A stretch of DNA of 64,000 bases from Vibrio gazogenes (GCF_002196515.1 NZ_CP018835.1:496001-560000), one strand, 5' to 3'; numbered from the stretch's first letter, positions 9,722 through 20,119 are shown. Notes: a model not told the origin generated them from the letters alone. Made by a program: numbers and translations.

Positions 9722-10477
9722 CTAATCGAAAAGCAAATATGATTTCCCTTGGATTTCAACTGACTGAACTGTTGTTTGGAAGACTTCTGCAACATGGTCA
9801 GGCGTCAGAACGGATCGCGTCTCTCCCCACTGTTGCAGAATACCTTGATTTAATAATAGGGTTTTGTCGGCATATCGAAGTGTTCGATTCAAATCATGAT
9901 TCGCCATAATGACGGTCAGTCCCATATGGTTGATGTCTTGTAATAATTCATACAACATGTGCTCCTGCCCAACATCGAGTGCAGCGGCCGGCTCATCTAA
10001 AATCATGAAGCGAGCATGAGGATTCAGTGTCGGCCATACTTGTAAACAGCTGCCAGCCAATCTGACCCGTTGCCACTCGCCTCCGGAAATCTGGTGAATC
10101 GAACAGTGTAATTTATCCTGCAAATTTAATCGCTGAATCAGTAGTTCAATAACGTCAGATGACTGTTCGGCAGTGACGGATAGAGCCGACGGAATGGAGA
10201 GCGCAAGATATTGGCAGACATCAATCGCAAAAGTCGGACGCTCCTGTTGCGACAAATAAGCACGGAGCTGGGCTAATTCCGGCAAGGAAAGACGCGTCAG
10301 ATCGGTCTCTCCAAGCTGTACACTGCCTTGATGCGCGATCATGCCAGCCAAAGCAGCCAGTAGTGTACTTTTACCGCTACCATTAGGGCCGACAATATGG
10401 ATCAATTCACCTTGAGCACAATTAAACCCCAGAGGAAGCAGGCGCGTACCGACACAGAGATTTTTAACGTGAATCAT
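9722..10477 (-). CDS. btuD: Vitamin B12 import ABC transporter ATPase BtuD
   Basis: This 251-residue ATPase carries Walker A (GPNGSGKST, about residues 30-38), the ABC signature ([13 protein letters not shown]), Walker B ([12 protein letters not shown]) and the H-loop (ANHDLNRTL). Length and sequence fit BtuD, which powers uptake of cobalamin across the inner membrane with BtuC. It starts 14 bp inside the end of btuC, so the two are translationally coupled. The periplasmic BtuF is not adjacent. FecE/HemV-type siderophore ATPases are related, but the btuC partner and cobST nearby favour B12. Confidence 0.88.
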   Translation of the reverse strand: MIHVKNLCVGTRLLPLGFNCAQGELIHIVGPNGSGKSTLLAALAGMIAHQGSVQLGETDLTRLSLPELAQLRAYLSQQERPTFAIDVCQYLALSIPSALSVTAEQSSDVIELLIQRLNLQDKLHCSIHQISGGEWQRVRLAGSCLQVWPTLNPHARFMILDEPAAALDVGQEHMLYELLQDINHMGLTVIMANHDLNRTLRYADKTLLLNQGILQQWGETRSVLTPDHVAEVFQTTVQSVEIQGKSYLLFD

Positions 10478-11459
10478 GATTTTTCAATAACATCCATACA
10501 AATACAGGCGCACCAATCGTTGTCGTCACAACCCCCAAGGGTAATTCAGCAGCATCAAGTGCCGTCCGGGAAATTAAATCAGCAAAGACCAGCAACAGTG
10601 CCCCTGCAACGGCTGAAAGCGGTAAGAGATAACGATTCTCGGTCCCGAAAGCCAAACGTAATAAGTGCGGTACAACCAGTCCGACAAAGCCGATGATTCC
10701 GCCTAAGGCAACTGATGCGCCCACCAGCACAGCCACGGCGACCACCAACTTCCAGCGTATACGATGGACATCAATTCCCAACTGCTTGGCATGCACCTCT
10801 CCCATCATCAACCGGTCCAGTACTCGCCCTTGTCCCATCAGCCATATCAACACGGGTAAGATCAATAATGAAAGTAAATGGTAAGACCAATCAATACCAC
10901 CAAGACTCCCCATCAGCCAGTACATCAATTGTCTCAAACTCAAATCGTTACTAAAGTAAAATGCCCAAGTGACGACAGAGCGAGTCAGAATCCCCAACGC
11001 GACGCCGACCAACAATAGTCGAATTGTCGTCAATTTCATACTTCGGGCGATTCCGACCAAAATAGCCGTAAAAATCATAGCACCGACGATAGCACCGAAC
11101 ATAAAAACCAACGGTGTGGCCGCAAACGGGAAGAAAAACAGAATGACCACCATCGCCACACTTGCACCACCGGAAACACCGATAATTCCCGGCTCAGCCA
11201 GGACATTGCCTAACAACACCTGTAACGTTGCTCCTGACACAGCCAAACATGCACCAATCACCATCGCCGCAAGTAATCGAGGCAAGCGTAGTTCCAAAAT
11301 CAATTGCTGCTCAAACCCTGTCATCTCGTGCCACGGTGCAATAAAGACCTCTCCGGCAAAAATATAAACGGCACCAGACACCAGTAGCAGCACACTCATC
11401 GTGATCATTGCACGATACCAGCGCTTCCTTTTTTCAAAAAGAAGTTGTGTAAAATTCAT
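10464..11459 (-). CDS. btuC: Vitamin B12 import ABC transporter permease BtuC
   Basis: This 331-residue polytopic protein of the FecCD/BtuC family has about ten hydrophobic segments and family motifs ([33 protein letters not shown]). It forms the inner-membrane channel for cobalamin with BtuD, encoded immediately downstream with overlapping ends. The length is typical. It is preceded by the astE terminator and probably has its own promoter in 11460-11510. I searched this leader for a cobalamin riboswitch box and found none. Confidence 0.88.
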   Translation of the reverse strand: MNFTQLLFEKRKRWYRAMITMSVLLLVSGAVYIFAGEVFIAPWHEMTGFEQQLILELRLPRLLAAMVIGACLAVSGATLQVLLGNVLAEPGIIGVSGGASVAMVVILFFFPFAATPLVFMFGAIVGAMIFTAILVGIARSMKLTTIRLLLVGVALGILTRSVVTWAFYFSNDLSLRQLMYWLMGSLGGIDWSYHLLSLLILPVLIWLMGQGRVLDRLMMGEVHAKQLGIDVHRIRWKLVVAVAVLVGASVALGGIIGFVGLVVPHLLRLAFGTENRYLLPLSAVAGALLLVFADLISRTALDAAELPLGVVTTTIGAPVFVWMLLKNHDSR

Positions 11460-11510
11460 GGACTATCAAATCAGAGAAAACAGAGGGGCTCACCTTAACG
11501 TTTCACCCAA

Positions 11511-11559
11511 GAAATAGAAAGAGGTCATGCCGATGATTGTTCCTATCCGGCAGACCTCT
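11511..11559 (-). terminator. Hairpin after astE
   Basis: On the minus strand AGAGGTC-TGCCGG pairs with CGGCA-TGACCTCT around a loop of about 16 nt, followed by a T-rich stretch (TTCTATTTCTT). It sits about 50 bp past the astE stop and upstream of btuC. The U-tract is imperfect, so strength is uncertain. Confidence 0.55.
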
Positions 11560-11610
11560 GCTTTGAAATATATCCGAAGATGACAAAGACTGTCATATCA
11601 CACATAACAA

Positions 11611-12639
11611 TTAGTCATAAACCAATTGATCCTGCTCATACCTCACGGTTACCGGACAAACCATCAATAAAGCAGGTTCACCAATCGGAACATGTTTATC
11701 AGGGAAGAGGATCGCCTCTCCCTCATTTTTGGCCATTAACGGCTTATCACCGTCATGACCGAACACTTCTCCGTGCATAAAAGCAGTAAAATTTTCGGCA
11801 TCATCTGAAAAAATAAAATCAAAATCGTCATTGAGCCGAACAATTGTCCGACTGACCCGATAAAATTTTATCTTTCTTGGCAAGTGTTCATTCACTTCCC
11901 GGGCACACAAATCACGCAGCGTAATGTCAAATGCATTAAAGCCTTCTAATGGACTTTGCCCTAGCCGGGATGATTGACCCAGTTCAATCGCCAAAGAACG
12001 AGCGGAATAACAATCTGCGGTATACCAGCTGAAAGAACTAGAAGGCGCATTGGCTAAAACCAGTGCGTCAAGGTGGGCCAGTTCAGCAAAATGGATCAGT
12101 TCTTTTGGCCGAACAGGATGTCGAACTTTGGGACTAATGGCGAATGCGTGATAAAGGGAGGGATTTAAAGTACTGTGTAAGTCAAAATGCCAGCGTTGAT
12201 CGCTGGGGGTGTCTTTCCAGAATGATTTAAGGAGAACTTTCAGATTATCGGCGATCACCAACTCTTGTGAAGACTCTCTTGGCTTATCATCAAATAAACG
12301 TTCCAGATTCTCCTCAAAAAACTGCGTATGGTGTTTGAGCGCGTCTAAGTGAGCAATGATAAACAGACAATGCTCCCGGACTGGCTGAAATCCACTGTCG
12401 ATATCAGAAACAATCCGATTGACTAATTCAACCGGCCCGGCATCTTTACCGTGAATCGCACATGAGACGACAATATGCTGTGTCAGTTCATCCATTTGTG
12501 GTGGAATGACTTCCAGAATCCCCGGACCATGTAGCTTTAACAACACCCCATCATCCGTTGTATATTCACTCGATAAAAGAGCACCATCACTATATAAACT
12601 ATCAATCAGAAATGACTGACGAAAAAGTGAATTGCTCAT
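11611..12639 (-). CDS. astE: Succinylglutamate desuccinylase
   Basis: This 342-residue M14-family zinc hydrolase has a zinc-binding motif HGKDAGPVE (about residue 64), the DLH motif within WHFDLHSTLN, and a C-terminal beta domain. AstE performs the last step of the ammonia-producing arginine succinyltransferase pathway, cleaving N-succinylglutamate to glutamate and succinate. A strong AAGGAG site precedes the ATG. In this window it stands alone, without astCADB, as happens in vibrios. The related aspartoacylases are a lesser possibility. Confidence 0.88.
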   Translation of the reverse strand: MSNSLFRQSFLIDSLYSDGALLSSEYTTDDGVLLKLHGPGILEVIPPQMDELTQHIVVSCAIHGKDAGPVELVNRIVSDIDSGFQPVREHCLFIIAHLDALKHHTQFFEENLERLFDDKPRESSQELVIADNLKVLLKSFWKDTPSDQRWHFDLHSTLNPSLYHAFAISPKVRHPVRPKELIHFAELAHLDALVLANAPSSSFSWYTADCYSARSLAIELGQSSRLGQSPLEGFNAFDITLRDLCAREVNEHLPRKIKFYRVSRTIVRLNDDFDFIFSDDAENFTAFMHGEVFGHDGDKPLMAKNEGEAILFPDKHVPIGEPALLMVCPVTVRYEQDQLVYD

Positions 12640-12865
12640 GTGTTACTCCTTCAACCGATAGAACAGCAATATTAAGGCCTGACGAACCGCAGTGCCCAAT
12701 GACTCAACAAAGCGCAATTTTATCATTAAGTTGCAGAAAAGCATCGCGTAACTATCCACAATGTGACACCAATGCTTTTTACATCCTATCAGACGATGAC
12801 GAACCCTTATCCATGCATCATCCGAACCCCATCACCCCAGTCAAGTTTTGGTATTTCAGCAACCG

Positions 12866-13651
12866 TTAAGCCGTTGCCTGAGGCATCATCATCGTTGCAA
12901 AGATCAGATAAATCGCCAATTCTGTGATCTGCTGAACCCCACCCAGACAATCCCCCGTAAAACCACCGATGCGACGGAGTAACCACTGTTTTAAAGCAAA
13001 TCGTAATAGACAACTGACCGAACCGATGATCAACAGTATCGATAAATCCAAGCCGATACACGGAATTATACCGAAAAACAGTAAGACGCCTAACTCTCGG
13101 GTGGTCTGACGGTTGGCCAACGGCTTACTCTTACTGGTGTGAATCTCTGATACATAAGGCATGTCATAAATAAGCGAAGCGGCGACGGCTCTGCTCAGTC
13201 CATAGCCCACTAACAGAATCTGTAACATAGAAACATGCATTGCCAGCGAAGAAAGCACACTATATTTCACAAGTAAGGCCATGATTAACGCCGCTGCGCC
13301 ATAAGTCCCAATTCGGCTGTCTTTCATAATGGCCAGACGCCGCTCCGCGGTCATGCCACCACCGATGCCATCAGCCATATCGGTTAAGCCATCTTCGTGA
13401 AACGCCCCCGTCAGCAGAAGACTGCATCCCATCATCAGTAGAATGCTCAGATGTTCCGGCAGTACCAGAGCACAGAGACTGTAAACACCATAGCAAATCA
13501 ATCCGAGCAGCAAACCAACCAACGAGAAATAGCGACCGGACTGATTCATCCGTTCAGTTGAATAAGGTACGGATGCTGGCACAGGAATCCGAGTGAAAAA
13601 GCTCAATGACAGCAGAAACAATTCAAGCTGATACGTGACCCGACTTAACAT
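12866..13651 (-). CDS. cobS: Adenosylcobinamide-GDP ribazoletransferase (cobalamin synthase)
   Basis: This 261-residue integral membrane protein has several hydrophobic segments and the family motif [16 protein letters not shown] (about residues 88-103), whose acidic residues bind magnesium. CobS joins adenosylcobinamide-GDP to alpha-ribazole in the inner membrane, the last ring-assembly step of B12. It overlaps cobT by 7 bp and is translated from the same leftward transcript. cobU and cobC are not in the window. Confidence 0.92.
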   Translation of the reverse strand: MLSRVTYQLELFLLSLSFFTRIPVPASVPYSTERMNQSGRYFSLVGLLLGLICYGVYSLCALVLPEHLSILLMMGCSLLLTGAFHEDGLTDMADGIGGGMTAERRLAIMKDSRIGTYGAAALIMALLVKYSVLSSLAMHVSMLQILLVGYGLSRAVAASLIYDMPYVSEIHTSKSKPLANRQTTRELGVLLFFGIIPCIGLDLSILLIIGSVSCLLRFALKQWLLRRIGGFTGDCLGGVQQITELAIYLIFATMMMPQATA

Positions 13652-14679
13652 GTCACCTCAACGCCAGCTTGTGCGAAACTGGCCATGGTATTATAAAATT
13701 CAGCCGCAGCGCGGACGAGCGGCACAGCAAGGACAGCACCAGTCCCCTCTCCCAAACGCAAATCAAGATCCAGCAACGGATTTGCATCTAATAATGCCAA
13801 CGCACGTTGATGTCCCGACTCTTGTGAGTGATGCGCAAAAATCATGATCTCTCGACACTCGGGTTGCAGTTGCGTGGCAACCATCGCTGCAACGGTGACA
13901 ATAAAACCATCAACCAGAACAGGGATCTGTTGCTCTGCGGCAGCCAAAAAAGCGCCAACGATCTGAACGATTTCAAAACCACCAACTTCGGCAAGAACCG
14001 CTTTGGGTGCAAGACCTTTTGCCCGATGAACTCCGGCGGTAACCAATGCCACTTTTTTCCGATATTGCGCCTGTGAAATACCGGTTCCCAAACCGACACA
14101 AGATTCAACGTCATCATCGGATAATGCCGCTAAAATGGCCGCAGCACTACTGGTATTGCCGATTCCCATTTCACCGAACATAACCAAATTAGAGCCGTTC
14201 TGAATGGTGTCTAATACCACTTGTCGTCCCAGAGCGATCCCTTGCTCAACCTGTGCCATGGTCATTGCGGGTTCTCTTGCCAAGTTCCCCGTCCGTTCCC
14301 CGAGACGCTGGACAATCAATTGCTCCGATTCTGATTCAACCGGTAGCAAAATCCCGGTATCTATCACCTTGAGTGCAACCTGATTCGCCCGACAGAAACA
14401 GTTCACACCAGCGCCTCCGGCAAGAAAGTTGAGGACCATCTGTTGTGTGACAGCGCTCGGTGCAATGCTCACGCCTTCATCCGCAATACCGTGATCACCA
14501 GCGAAAACCAGAACGGTCGGTTGATTGATACAGATTTGCCCAACCGGCTGAGCCAGTCCCTGACTCTGGAACAGGGCTAATTGATGGGCCACAGCCTCTA
14601 ATTTACCTAAAGCACCGAGCGGTTTGGTTTTCTGGTCAATTCGGTTTTGAATCATATCGCTCAGACTTGTATCCAACAT
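13645..14679 (-). CDS. cobT: Nicotinate-nucleotide-dimethylbenzimidazole phosphoribosyltransferase
   Basis: This 344-residue protein matches CobT in length and motifs: [14 protein letters not shown] near the N-terminus, [14 protein letters not shown], the Gly-rich [14 protein letters not shown] and the C-terminal [10 protein letters not shown] with its likely catalytic Glu. It makes alpha-ribazole phosphate for the lower ligand of B12. It is the first gene of the cobT-cobS pair; its promoter must lie in 14680-14850, where no B12 riboswitch could be recognised. Confidence 0.93.
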   Translation of the reverse strand: MLDTSLSDMIQNRIDQKTKPLGALGKLEAVAHQLALFQSQGLAQPVGQICINQPTVLVFAGDHGIADEGVSIAPSAVTQQMVLNFLAGGAGVNCFCRANQVALKVIDTGILLPVESESEQLIVQRLGERTGNLAREPAMTMAQVEQGIALGRQVVLDTIQNGSNLVMFGEMGIGNTSSAAAILAALSDDDVESCVGLGTGISQAQYRKKVALVTAGVHRAKGLAPKAVLAEVGGFEIVQIVGAFLAAAEQQIPVLVDGFIVTVAAMVATQLQPECREIMIFAHHSQESGHQRALALLDANPLLDLDLRLGEGTGAVLAVPLVRAAAEFYNTMASFAQAGVEVTC

Positions 14680-14850
14680 TGCTTATCCTCTTATGCCTCG
14701 CAACAGCAGCAAACTTGCATCATCCCTTCATGTATTCCAGTCTAACCGGAATCACAGGTTTCGGCTATGTTACTGTTTTGCCGGACACAAGCTGTGACGG
14801 GAGTACGAAAATAGGGACAACTGAATGGATGGCAATGCACAAACAAACGC

Positions 14851-15870
14851 TTATTCAGCCCGCTTTACGGGTCGCGTCGCAACAACAGCACAACGATAAC
14901 CACCAGAACTATCGCCACGGGCAGTCACTTGGTCAATTGACCATTGACCAACCATTTCCGAGGGGAACGATTGATTGAGTTCGAGTATGCCTTCTGCTAC
15001 TAAATAGGGGTCACCGGGCAGATCGATACGGATACTATCTTTCTCACGCATGATTTTCTGCAGTTCATTATCACATGCCTGTTGAGCATCAGATGACGTT
15101 TCATAAGATTGTGGCAACACCATAAAAGGTGCCTTGCCTGAAAACACTTCATATTCAAGCCCAGTATCACTCTCAATCCATTTGGCTTTGACACCCGAAA
15201 CATTTCTCCGGCTCGCCAATTCAAGCTGGCAATTGATAAATCTTCTGAAATCTGAAGGATGATTATTATCGGAAACATCAACAGTCACTGAAGGTACATC
15301 TTGGCCTGTGATTGTTTTGGTCTGTCCTTTTTCTGCCAAAACATATAACCCATCGACAGGTTTAGCAATCGCATCGTGACGCTTCGCCAGACGGGATAAA
15401 AATGCACTATCCGTTTCGTTCATCTGATCAAGGTGTTTAAACCATACGGTTTCAAATTTCGATGCCACTCTCGGACTAAAACCATGTGATGTCACAATTT
15501 GACGGAAGATCTCAGCCAGCGATATGGCAGTAAATGTCCGTGTATGGCGTTCTTTAAACCCCGTTTTATCTTGAACCTGAAAGGGCGCTGCAGTTGCAAC
15601 AATCGTCACGGTTGGTGGAAATAATCGCGGAGAGATGCGGGTAATTTTATACTTGCCCTTATGAACTAACTGGCCTTGATACCCTTCAGAAAATATTAAT
15701 TCGGCCCCCTCTTTTGGTAACCCGGTCTGACCAGCCGTATCAACATGCAGCGTGATCACATCAGATTGGTCAGAAGAGACATCGACCCGCTCCCAAGAGG
15801 TTAACCGTGAATTAATAATTTTCTCCCCGGGGCCACTAATTCGAACTTGAGGAATACTGCCTAATCCCAT
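14851..15870 (-). CDS. Contractile tail hub protein, gpD-like
   Basis: This 339-residue protein has the late control gene D/gp27-like hub pattern (LISQ-type beta domain, then WFKHLDQMNETDSAFLSRLAKRHDAIA). In P2, gpD sits at the tail tip and binds the spike V and tube. It is the last gene of the tail operon, after U and X, in exactly P2 order. The predicted ATG at 15870 overlaps gene X by 10 bp. The remaining 170 bp to cobT hold only the chromosomal promoter region. Confidence 0.88.
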   Translation of the reverse strand: MGLGSIPQVRISGPGEKIINSRLTSWERVDVSSDQSDVITLHVDTAGQTGLPKEGAELIFSEGYQGQLVHKGKYKITRISPRLFPPTVTIVATAAPFQVQDKTGFKERHTRTFTAISLAEIFRQIVTSHGFSPRVASKFETVWFKHLDQMNETDSAFLSRLAKRHDAIAKPVDGLYVLAEKGQTKTITGQDVPSVTVDVSDNNHPSDFRRFINCQLELASRRNVSGVKAKWIESDTGLEYEVFSGKAPFMVLPQSYETSSDAQQACDNELQKIMREKDSIRIDLPGDPYLVAEGILELNQSFPSEMVGQWSIDQVTARGDSSGGYRCAVVATRPVKRAE

Positions 15871-16076
15871 ATGTTCACCACCGTCGTTGGCATCAGCTCG
15901 GGTAAGACTGGTAACTTGATTGTAATACCAGCTGGAAGCACTGGCCCATAAAGCTCTAGACCAGGATTGAGCATATAAAGCGCCTCTTCCGCTTCATCAT
16001 CATCCCGACCCAATGATAACCATAATAATTGTGGGACTAAGTCCCCGTCACGACTGAGCATGGTAGTCATCTGCAT
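15861..16076 (-). CDS. Tail protein X (LysM-like)
   Basis: This 71-residue protein of the gpX family has a LysM-type fold signature (DGDLVPQLLWLSLGRDD, then LNPGLELYGPVLPAGITIKLP). It is a P2-type tail protein of unknown exact role, between U and D as in P2 and R-type pyocins. The gap to U is 6 bp and the end overlaps gpD. Confidence 0.85.
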   Translation of the reverse strand: MQMTTMLSRDGDLVPQLLWLSLGRDDDEAEEALYMLNPGLELYGPVLPAGITIKLPVLPELMPTTVVNIWD

Positions 16077-16082
16077 CGTCCT

Positions 16083-16463
16083 CTAACTCACATATTCCTC
16101 TAACTCAATGGAGAACCCCACCACAAAGGCGGTTCCATCATCAATGACTCTGTCTTGTTTTTCTTGCAATACTTTGATGACCCATTGGCCCATGGATTGC
16201 CCGTATCCATCCATTAAAACCAAAGGCTTGCGCTGAGCCTGTAACTGTCTCAACGCCTGCATATTTTTCATACCCTCCCCATGAAACCAAGTGCCAGTCA
16301 TACTGATTTTGTCCAAAGGCTGACCCAGATTTTGACTGATTGGTTTCTGACCATAGCGGGGGACAGTCACCCATCCCCCATTACTGGTGCGCTGTAAACC
16401 TTCATAAGGCGTATGATTACTTAACGAGAAAGCAAACCCCCCCAATGACATCATTTCTTTCAT
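16083..16463 (-). CDS. Tail protein U
   Basis: This 126-residue protein of the gpU family (MKEMMSLGGFAFSLSNHTPYEGLQRT; DGYGQSMGQWVIKVLQEKQD) is a P2-type tail assembly component. Its ATG overlaps the stop of the tape-measure gene by 4 bp (ATGA coupling). Its position T-U-X-D is conserved. Confidence 0.88.
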   Translation of the reverse strand: MKEMMSLGGFAFSLSNHTPYEGLQRTSNGGWVTVPRYGQKPISQNLGQPLDKISMTGTWFHGEGMKNMQALRQLQAQRKPLVLMDGYGQSMGQWVIKVLQEKQDRVIDDGTAFVVGFSIELEEYVS

Positions 16464-18841
16464 GTATTACTCCTGTCTAGAAGACTGGCATCAGCCCGAG
16501 TTGCAACATCATTATTTCCGAGCAAGATCGGGCTCAGCTCAGCTTTCATTTGCTCTAACAGCTGCGTACTAAACCCTTGATCATAAGCTGGATTCCCCGA
16601 TGGTGTAACATGAATGACAGGGGCAAAATTGATTTGTTGCTGAGAAGATTTTTCTAACTGCTTGCTCTGCTCTGCAACAGTTGCAGGCGCTGCTTTGTCG
16701 GTTTTATCTTCACCAAACCAATCCATGATTTTATCGCCCAGAACTTCACCGAAGGAGATCCCAAGCGGCAGAAGTGCACCACCGCCCATAGCGAGCGCAC
16801 TGATGGAACGTAGCGACATACCGCTCTGTTGCTTCGAGGGGCTTTTTTTGTCGTTATCTTGACCGAGCAGAGAGTTAAAACTCTCTCCCAACCAGCGACC
16901 AACACTACTACCGCCAAGTCCGCCCACAACAGAACCAACTAATCCCCCCACAGCGGTTCCAAGAATTGGAACAACGGATCCTATCGCAGCACCAGCCATT
17001 GCACCTGTTGCTGCACCGCCCATCCCGCCAAGCATATCTCCCGCAGTCCCTGCTATCTTTTTTTTATTGCCCTTGGCAAGAGCAGAAACCAGTTTGACGC
17101 CATTGAGCGCAATATCTAACGGTTTAAATAACTTGCCCGCACCTTTAAACACTGCACCGCCCACGCCTTTAAATACACTACCGACTTTTGACATGGCACC
17201 CGATAGGCCGGACTTCAGTTTTGAACCGCTGAACATAGAACCAACAATTTGAGGCGTTCGGGCAATCCACCGAGCAAAGCGAGCAGTTTGACGACGTAAC
17301 CCTCCGGCATTGCGGATACGGGGTCGTTTCCGAGGCCGTTTCCGAGGCTGTTTTTTACGCTTGCGACGTGATTCATCGCCATCACTACCGCCTGAATCAC
17401 TGCCACCGGAATCATTCAATGATTGTGATCCAAGTCGATTCAATTCTCGATTCAAACGAGCTAGTTGCAATGTCGCTCGCTTGGCTGCTCGACGAGTTTT
17501 ATTCAATCCGGCAGCAAAGATATTCTTTTGATCGACTTTGAGACGATCCTGACCACCGCCCTTCATCAACTGAGAGAATTTAACAATGGCAGAACCAGCT
17601 TTGAGTAATGGAATGACAGCCGCTGTCGCAACCAATAAACCGGTGGCAAGTTTGGGGTTCGCTTCAGCGAATTTATTCATACTATCGACCACACTGAGCA
17701 ATGGCGGCAGCATGTTATTCACAATCGGTAACAACCTCTGACCTAGTGCGACAGATATTTGGTCAAAACGTACACGGAGCTGTGCCAACTGATGAGCAGA
17801 CGTTTTCGCGAATATGTCATAATCAGTGTCGATACTATTTGAATAGTTGCTTTTGTTATCAACTTGTTTGAACGCTGCATTTAAGCTTTTATTTCCCCGT
17901 TCCAGACTCCCGACTAACTTTAAGATCGCGGCTGTTGATTTCTCACCAAATAGATCCGTAACAACATCTTCGCGTTGATCAGGCGAAATATTTTTCAAGC
18001 GGTCGAAAACATCAAGCAAGGTTCCTCGGGCATCTGCTTCCATCCGTTGAGCTAAAGCGGCGGGCTCGATACCAAGCGTTGTCATTGCTGCTTTCTGTTG
18101 CGTGTTTTTCGCTTTCCCTGCGGTGAGAGATCCAAGAATATTGCTGATGGCCTCACTGGCCTGTGCTTCAGTGGAGCCACTGGTAAGCAGGCTGGCTGAT
18201 AATGCCGCTGTTTCTTGAACATTTAAGCCAGCCTTGGTCCCTGCTTCCCCTTGCTTTGTCACGACTGCGGCTACAGATTTAGCCTTCACCCCCATACTAT
18301 GACTCAAGGCATTGGTTGCATTCGCCAATCCCATCGCTTGCTGTTGTGAAAGCTGCATTGAAGCACGCCAATGCGCAAGTGTTGCCGTTGCATCTTTTGC
18401 CGAGACATTCCATACAACGGCGACTTTTGCCGCCGATTGAGCAAATGACAGCAGTTGATTTTTTTCAATGCCGGATTGGGCTGCATCACTCACAATTTGA
18501 GCAACAGATTCCTGTTTTAAACCCAGATCACCTGCCAAACGCATCATATCGCTTTGATACTGATTGGCTTCTTGGTCATTGGAAAAGTGCACTGATTTTT
18601 TAACATCGGCAAATGCACGTTCAGATGCAACAACACGTTTACCCACTGCCAACACTGGTTTCAGCGCCGAACTTATATCCGTTTTCACTTGCTTGACCAA
18701 CTGTGTCATTTCACCTTTGAGATCTGTTTCTCCTGAAGGTACAACACCAGAATTGGGCATCTGCAAATGATCAACGCGGAGCGATATCTCGCTTTGACGG
18801 TTAGCCCCCGCCATTTGGGGCGTTATTTTCGAATCAGCCAT
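16460..18841 (-). CDS. Tail tape measure protein (gpT-like)
   Basis: The 793-residue protein is helix-rich at the N-terminus, with a phage-related minor tail region (FAQSAAKVAVVWNVSAKDAT; TSGSTEAQASEAISNILGS). It has a very basic stretch around residues 495-510 (RRKRKKQPRKRPRKRPR), then Gly/Ala-rich hydrophobic segments (GDMLGGMGGAATGAMAG). The length sets tail length and is close to P2 gpT, so the particle tail should be P2-sized. It follows E/E+E' by a few bases, as expected for a protein chaperoned by them. Confidence 0.88.
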   Translation of the reverse strand: MADSKITPQMAGANRQSEISLRVDHLQMPNSGVVPSGETDLKGEMTQLVKQVKTDISSALKPVLAVGKRVVASERAFADVKKSVHFSNDQEANQYQSDMMRLAGDLGLKQESVAQIVSDAAQSGIEKNQLLSFAQSAAKVAVVWNVSAKDATATLAHWRASMQLSQQQAMGLANATNALSHSMGVKAKSVAAVVTKQGEAGTKAGLNVQETAALSASLLTSGSTEAQASEAISNILGSLTAGKAKNTQQKAAMTTLGIEPAALAQRMEADARGTLLDVFDRLKNISPDQREDVVTDLFGEKSTAAILKLVGSLERGNKSLNAAFKQVDNKSNYSNSIDTDYDIFAKTSAHQLAQLRVRFDQISVALGQRLLPIVNNMLPPLLSVVDSMNKFAEANPKLATGLLVATAAVIPLLKAGSAIVKFSQLMKGGGQDRLKVDQKNIFAAGLNKTRRAAKRATLQLARLNRELNRLGSQSLNDSGGSDSGGSDGDESRRKRKKQPRKRPRKRPRIRNAGGLRRQTARFARWIARTPQIVGSMFSGSKLKSGLSGAMSKVGSVFKGVGGAVFKGAGKLFKPLDIALNGVKLVSALAKGNKKKIAGTAGDMLGGMGGAATGAMAGAAIGSVVPILGTAVGGLVGSVVGGLGGSSVGRWLGESFNSLLGQDNDKKSPSKQQSGMSLRSISALAMGGGALLPLGISFGEVLGDKIMDWFGEDKTDKAAPATVAEQSKQLEKSSQQQINFAPVIHVTPSGNPAYDQGFSTQLLEQMKAELSPILLGNNDVATRADASLLDRSNT

Positions 18842-18844
18842 GAC

Positions 18845-19524
18845 TTATCCCTTCTTAATCCCCAGTTTTGCCGTAGCCAAATAGTAACGACGCAGCGCGT
18901 CATCAATACGCCAATCCATGATCTCCTTCGGGGATACGTGGTAGACCAGTGGGATAACATCCGTCAGGACTTCAACATCTCTTGGCGAAAGTAGTCCGCC
19001 GGTTGTTGCAAAAAATCGATGAGCCGCTCTTGAAGCTGATTCCAGTCTGGCAGACTCAAGCGCATCAGCTCTTGATGCGTAAAACCACAGCAACTGGCAC
19101 TGATGAACAGCGTTCTTTCCCATTCATCCTGATGGGTTTCCATCAGTTCAGTAGTCGCCACCGTTGGTGGACGCAATTTATAGTGCGTTTTTTCCTGACC
19201 ATCATCGCCTTGAATCGGGATCAGTAATGTGGGTTCATCACGATTGAATTCATCAGCCATAAATGTTGCAGCGCCTGATTGCATCAGTTCCAGTACGTGT
19301 TCTCGAATCGAATTAAAATCAGGGGTCACTAACTTTTTCAATTCAGATGGTGTCAATCCGGTACTCAAACAGACACACTCCCAGAGCAATTGATTGTCAT
19401 CATGCTGATGGTTTCGGCTGAGCTCTCGCTGTTGCCCGACGGTAATGGTATGAATTTGTACGTGATTTAGTTGTTGACCCTTATCATCTTCAATGGGCCA
19501 AACTAGATTGTGAATATGCAACAT
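18845..19524 (-). CDS. Tail assembly chaperone E+E' made by -1 frameshift
   Basis: Gene E reads from 19524 and ends at 18964. In the -1 frame an open frame continues to 18845. A T TTT TTG heptamer at 19009-19015 is in the correct E phase (TTT 19014-19012, TTG 19011-19009). A -1 slip would add 54 residues (starting ATTGGLLSPRDVEVL) to the first 172 of E, giving about 226 residues. This is the same arrangement and the same slippery heptamer known for the P2 FETUD operon, where both products chaperone the tape measure. Confidence 0.8.
18964..19524 (-). CDS. Tail assembly chaperone E (unshifted product)
   Basis: This 186-residue protein precedes the tape measure gene as P2 E does. The C-terminal region contains a helical segment (TELMETHQDEWERTLF) and ends ADYFRQEMLKS just after the slippery site. 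The sequence diverges from P2 E; assignment rests on position, size and the frameshift site. It follows an intrinsic terminator after the tube gene, so its transcription may be reduced relative to sheath and tube. Confidence 0.78.
   Translation of the reverse strand: MLHIHNLVWPIEDDKGQQLNHVQIHTITVGQQRELSRNHQHDDNQLLWECVCLSTGLTPSELKKLVTPDFNSIREHVLELMQSGAATFMADEFNRDEPTLLIPIQGDDGQEKTHYKLRPPTVATTELMETHQDEWERTLFISASCCGFTHQELMRLSLPDWNQLQERLIDFLQQPADYFRQEMLKS
19009..19015 (-). promoter_or_regulatory. T TTT TTG ribosomal slippery heptamer
   Basis: The minus-strand heptamer TTTTTTG lies in E frame as T TTT TTG, followed by CAACAACC. A -1 shift here joins E to the overlapping E' frame. No downstream pseudoknot was worked out. 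Confidence 0.75.
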
Positions 19525-19554
19525 AGGGCAAAGCTCTCCTCAAAAATACCTTAT

Positions 19555-19576
19555 AAAAAAGGCCCCGAAAGGGGCC
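19555..19576 (-). terminator. Intrinsic terminator between tube (FII) and E
   Basis: On the minus strand GGCCCC-TTTC-GGGGCC is followed by six T. It sits between the major tube gene and the chaperone/tape-measure genes, where it would lower expression of low-copy components. Confidence 0.85.
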
Positions 19577-19612
19577 TGATTGGTAGTAATTCCAGAAAAA
19601 TCAATCCTGAAC

Positions 19613-20119
19613 TTAGGCTATACTGACATTAAGGCGATGAACTGCCATCAGATCGCCATTGCCCAGATTGAGAATTTGAGCCTTACGATTGATGTCATAA
19701 ATGACTTTGCCATTTTCAGTTTTCTTATATGCATTAACGGCCATTTCCATTTCGTGATCCGGCAATTCCCCCATTTTGCTAGCCGATTCAGTCACGGAGA
19801 CAATTTCCCCAGTCAGGCTATAAACGATTGCAAAACTATTGCCATCTTCATCCTGATGGGATTCTTTGATATCAACCTGACAATCTTCTCCAGGGGCTAA
19901 TCCATAAGCAGATAGAAGCGCTTGGTTGGCGCCTTTGACTTTCCACTTACTATGCATCTTTTCAAGACCAACCATGATCTCACCGGGAATGAAAGAACCA
20001 CCACGGGTTTCTTGCATGACCTTTTTGATCTCTGGTGGGGTAAATTCGTCTAGCTCTTTGATTAACGGATGCCCCTTAATCATTGCATAACGAGTAATGC
20101 GTGAACGTTGGCCTGCCAT
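19613..20119 (-). CDS. Major tail tube protein FII
   Basis: This 168-residue protein matches the phage major tail tube (gpFII) family: IPGEIMVGLEKMHSKWKVKGANQALL in the N-terminal half and KKTENGKVIYDINRKAQILN towards the end. It forms the inner tube of the contractile tail. It directly follows the sheath gene, sharing one base with its end, and is followed by a terminator. Length is typical. Confidence 0.92.
   Translation of the reverse strand: MAGQRSRITRYAMIKGHPLIKELDEFTPPEIKKVMQETRGGSFIPGEIMVGLEKMHSKWKVKGANQALLSAYGLAPGEDCQVDIKESHQDEDGNSFAIVYSLTGEIVSVTESASKMGELPDHEMEMAVNAYKKTENGKVIYDINRKAQILNLGNGDLMAVHRLNVSIA

Noticed and set aside
13842..14117. Other-frame reading frames inside housekeeping genes
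   Set aside because: They overlap well-supported genes such as cobT in the wrong frame and show no family resemblance.
14680..14850. Cobalamin riboswitch before cobT (and in 11460-11510 before btuC)
   Set aside because: I looked for the AGCCAGGAGACCTGCC-like box and the GCAACTG-type elements on the minus strand and found no convincing match.
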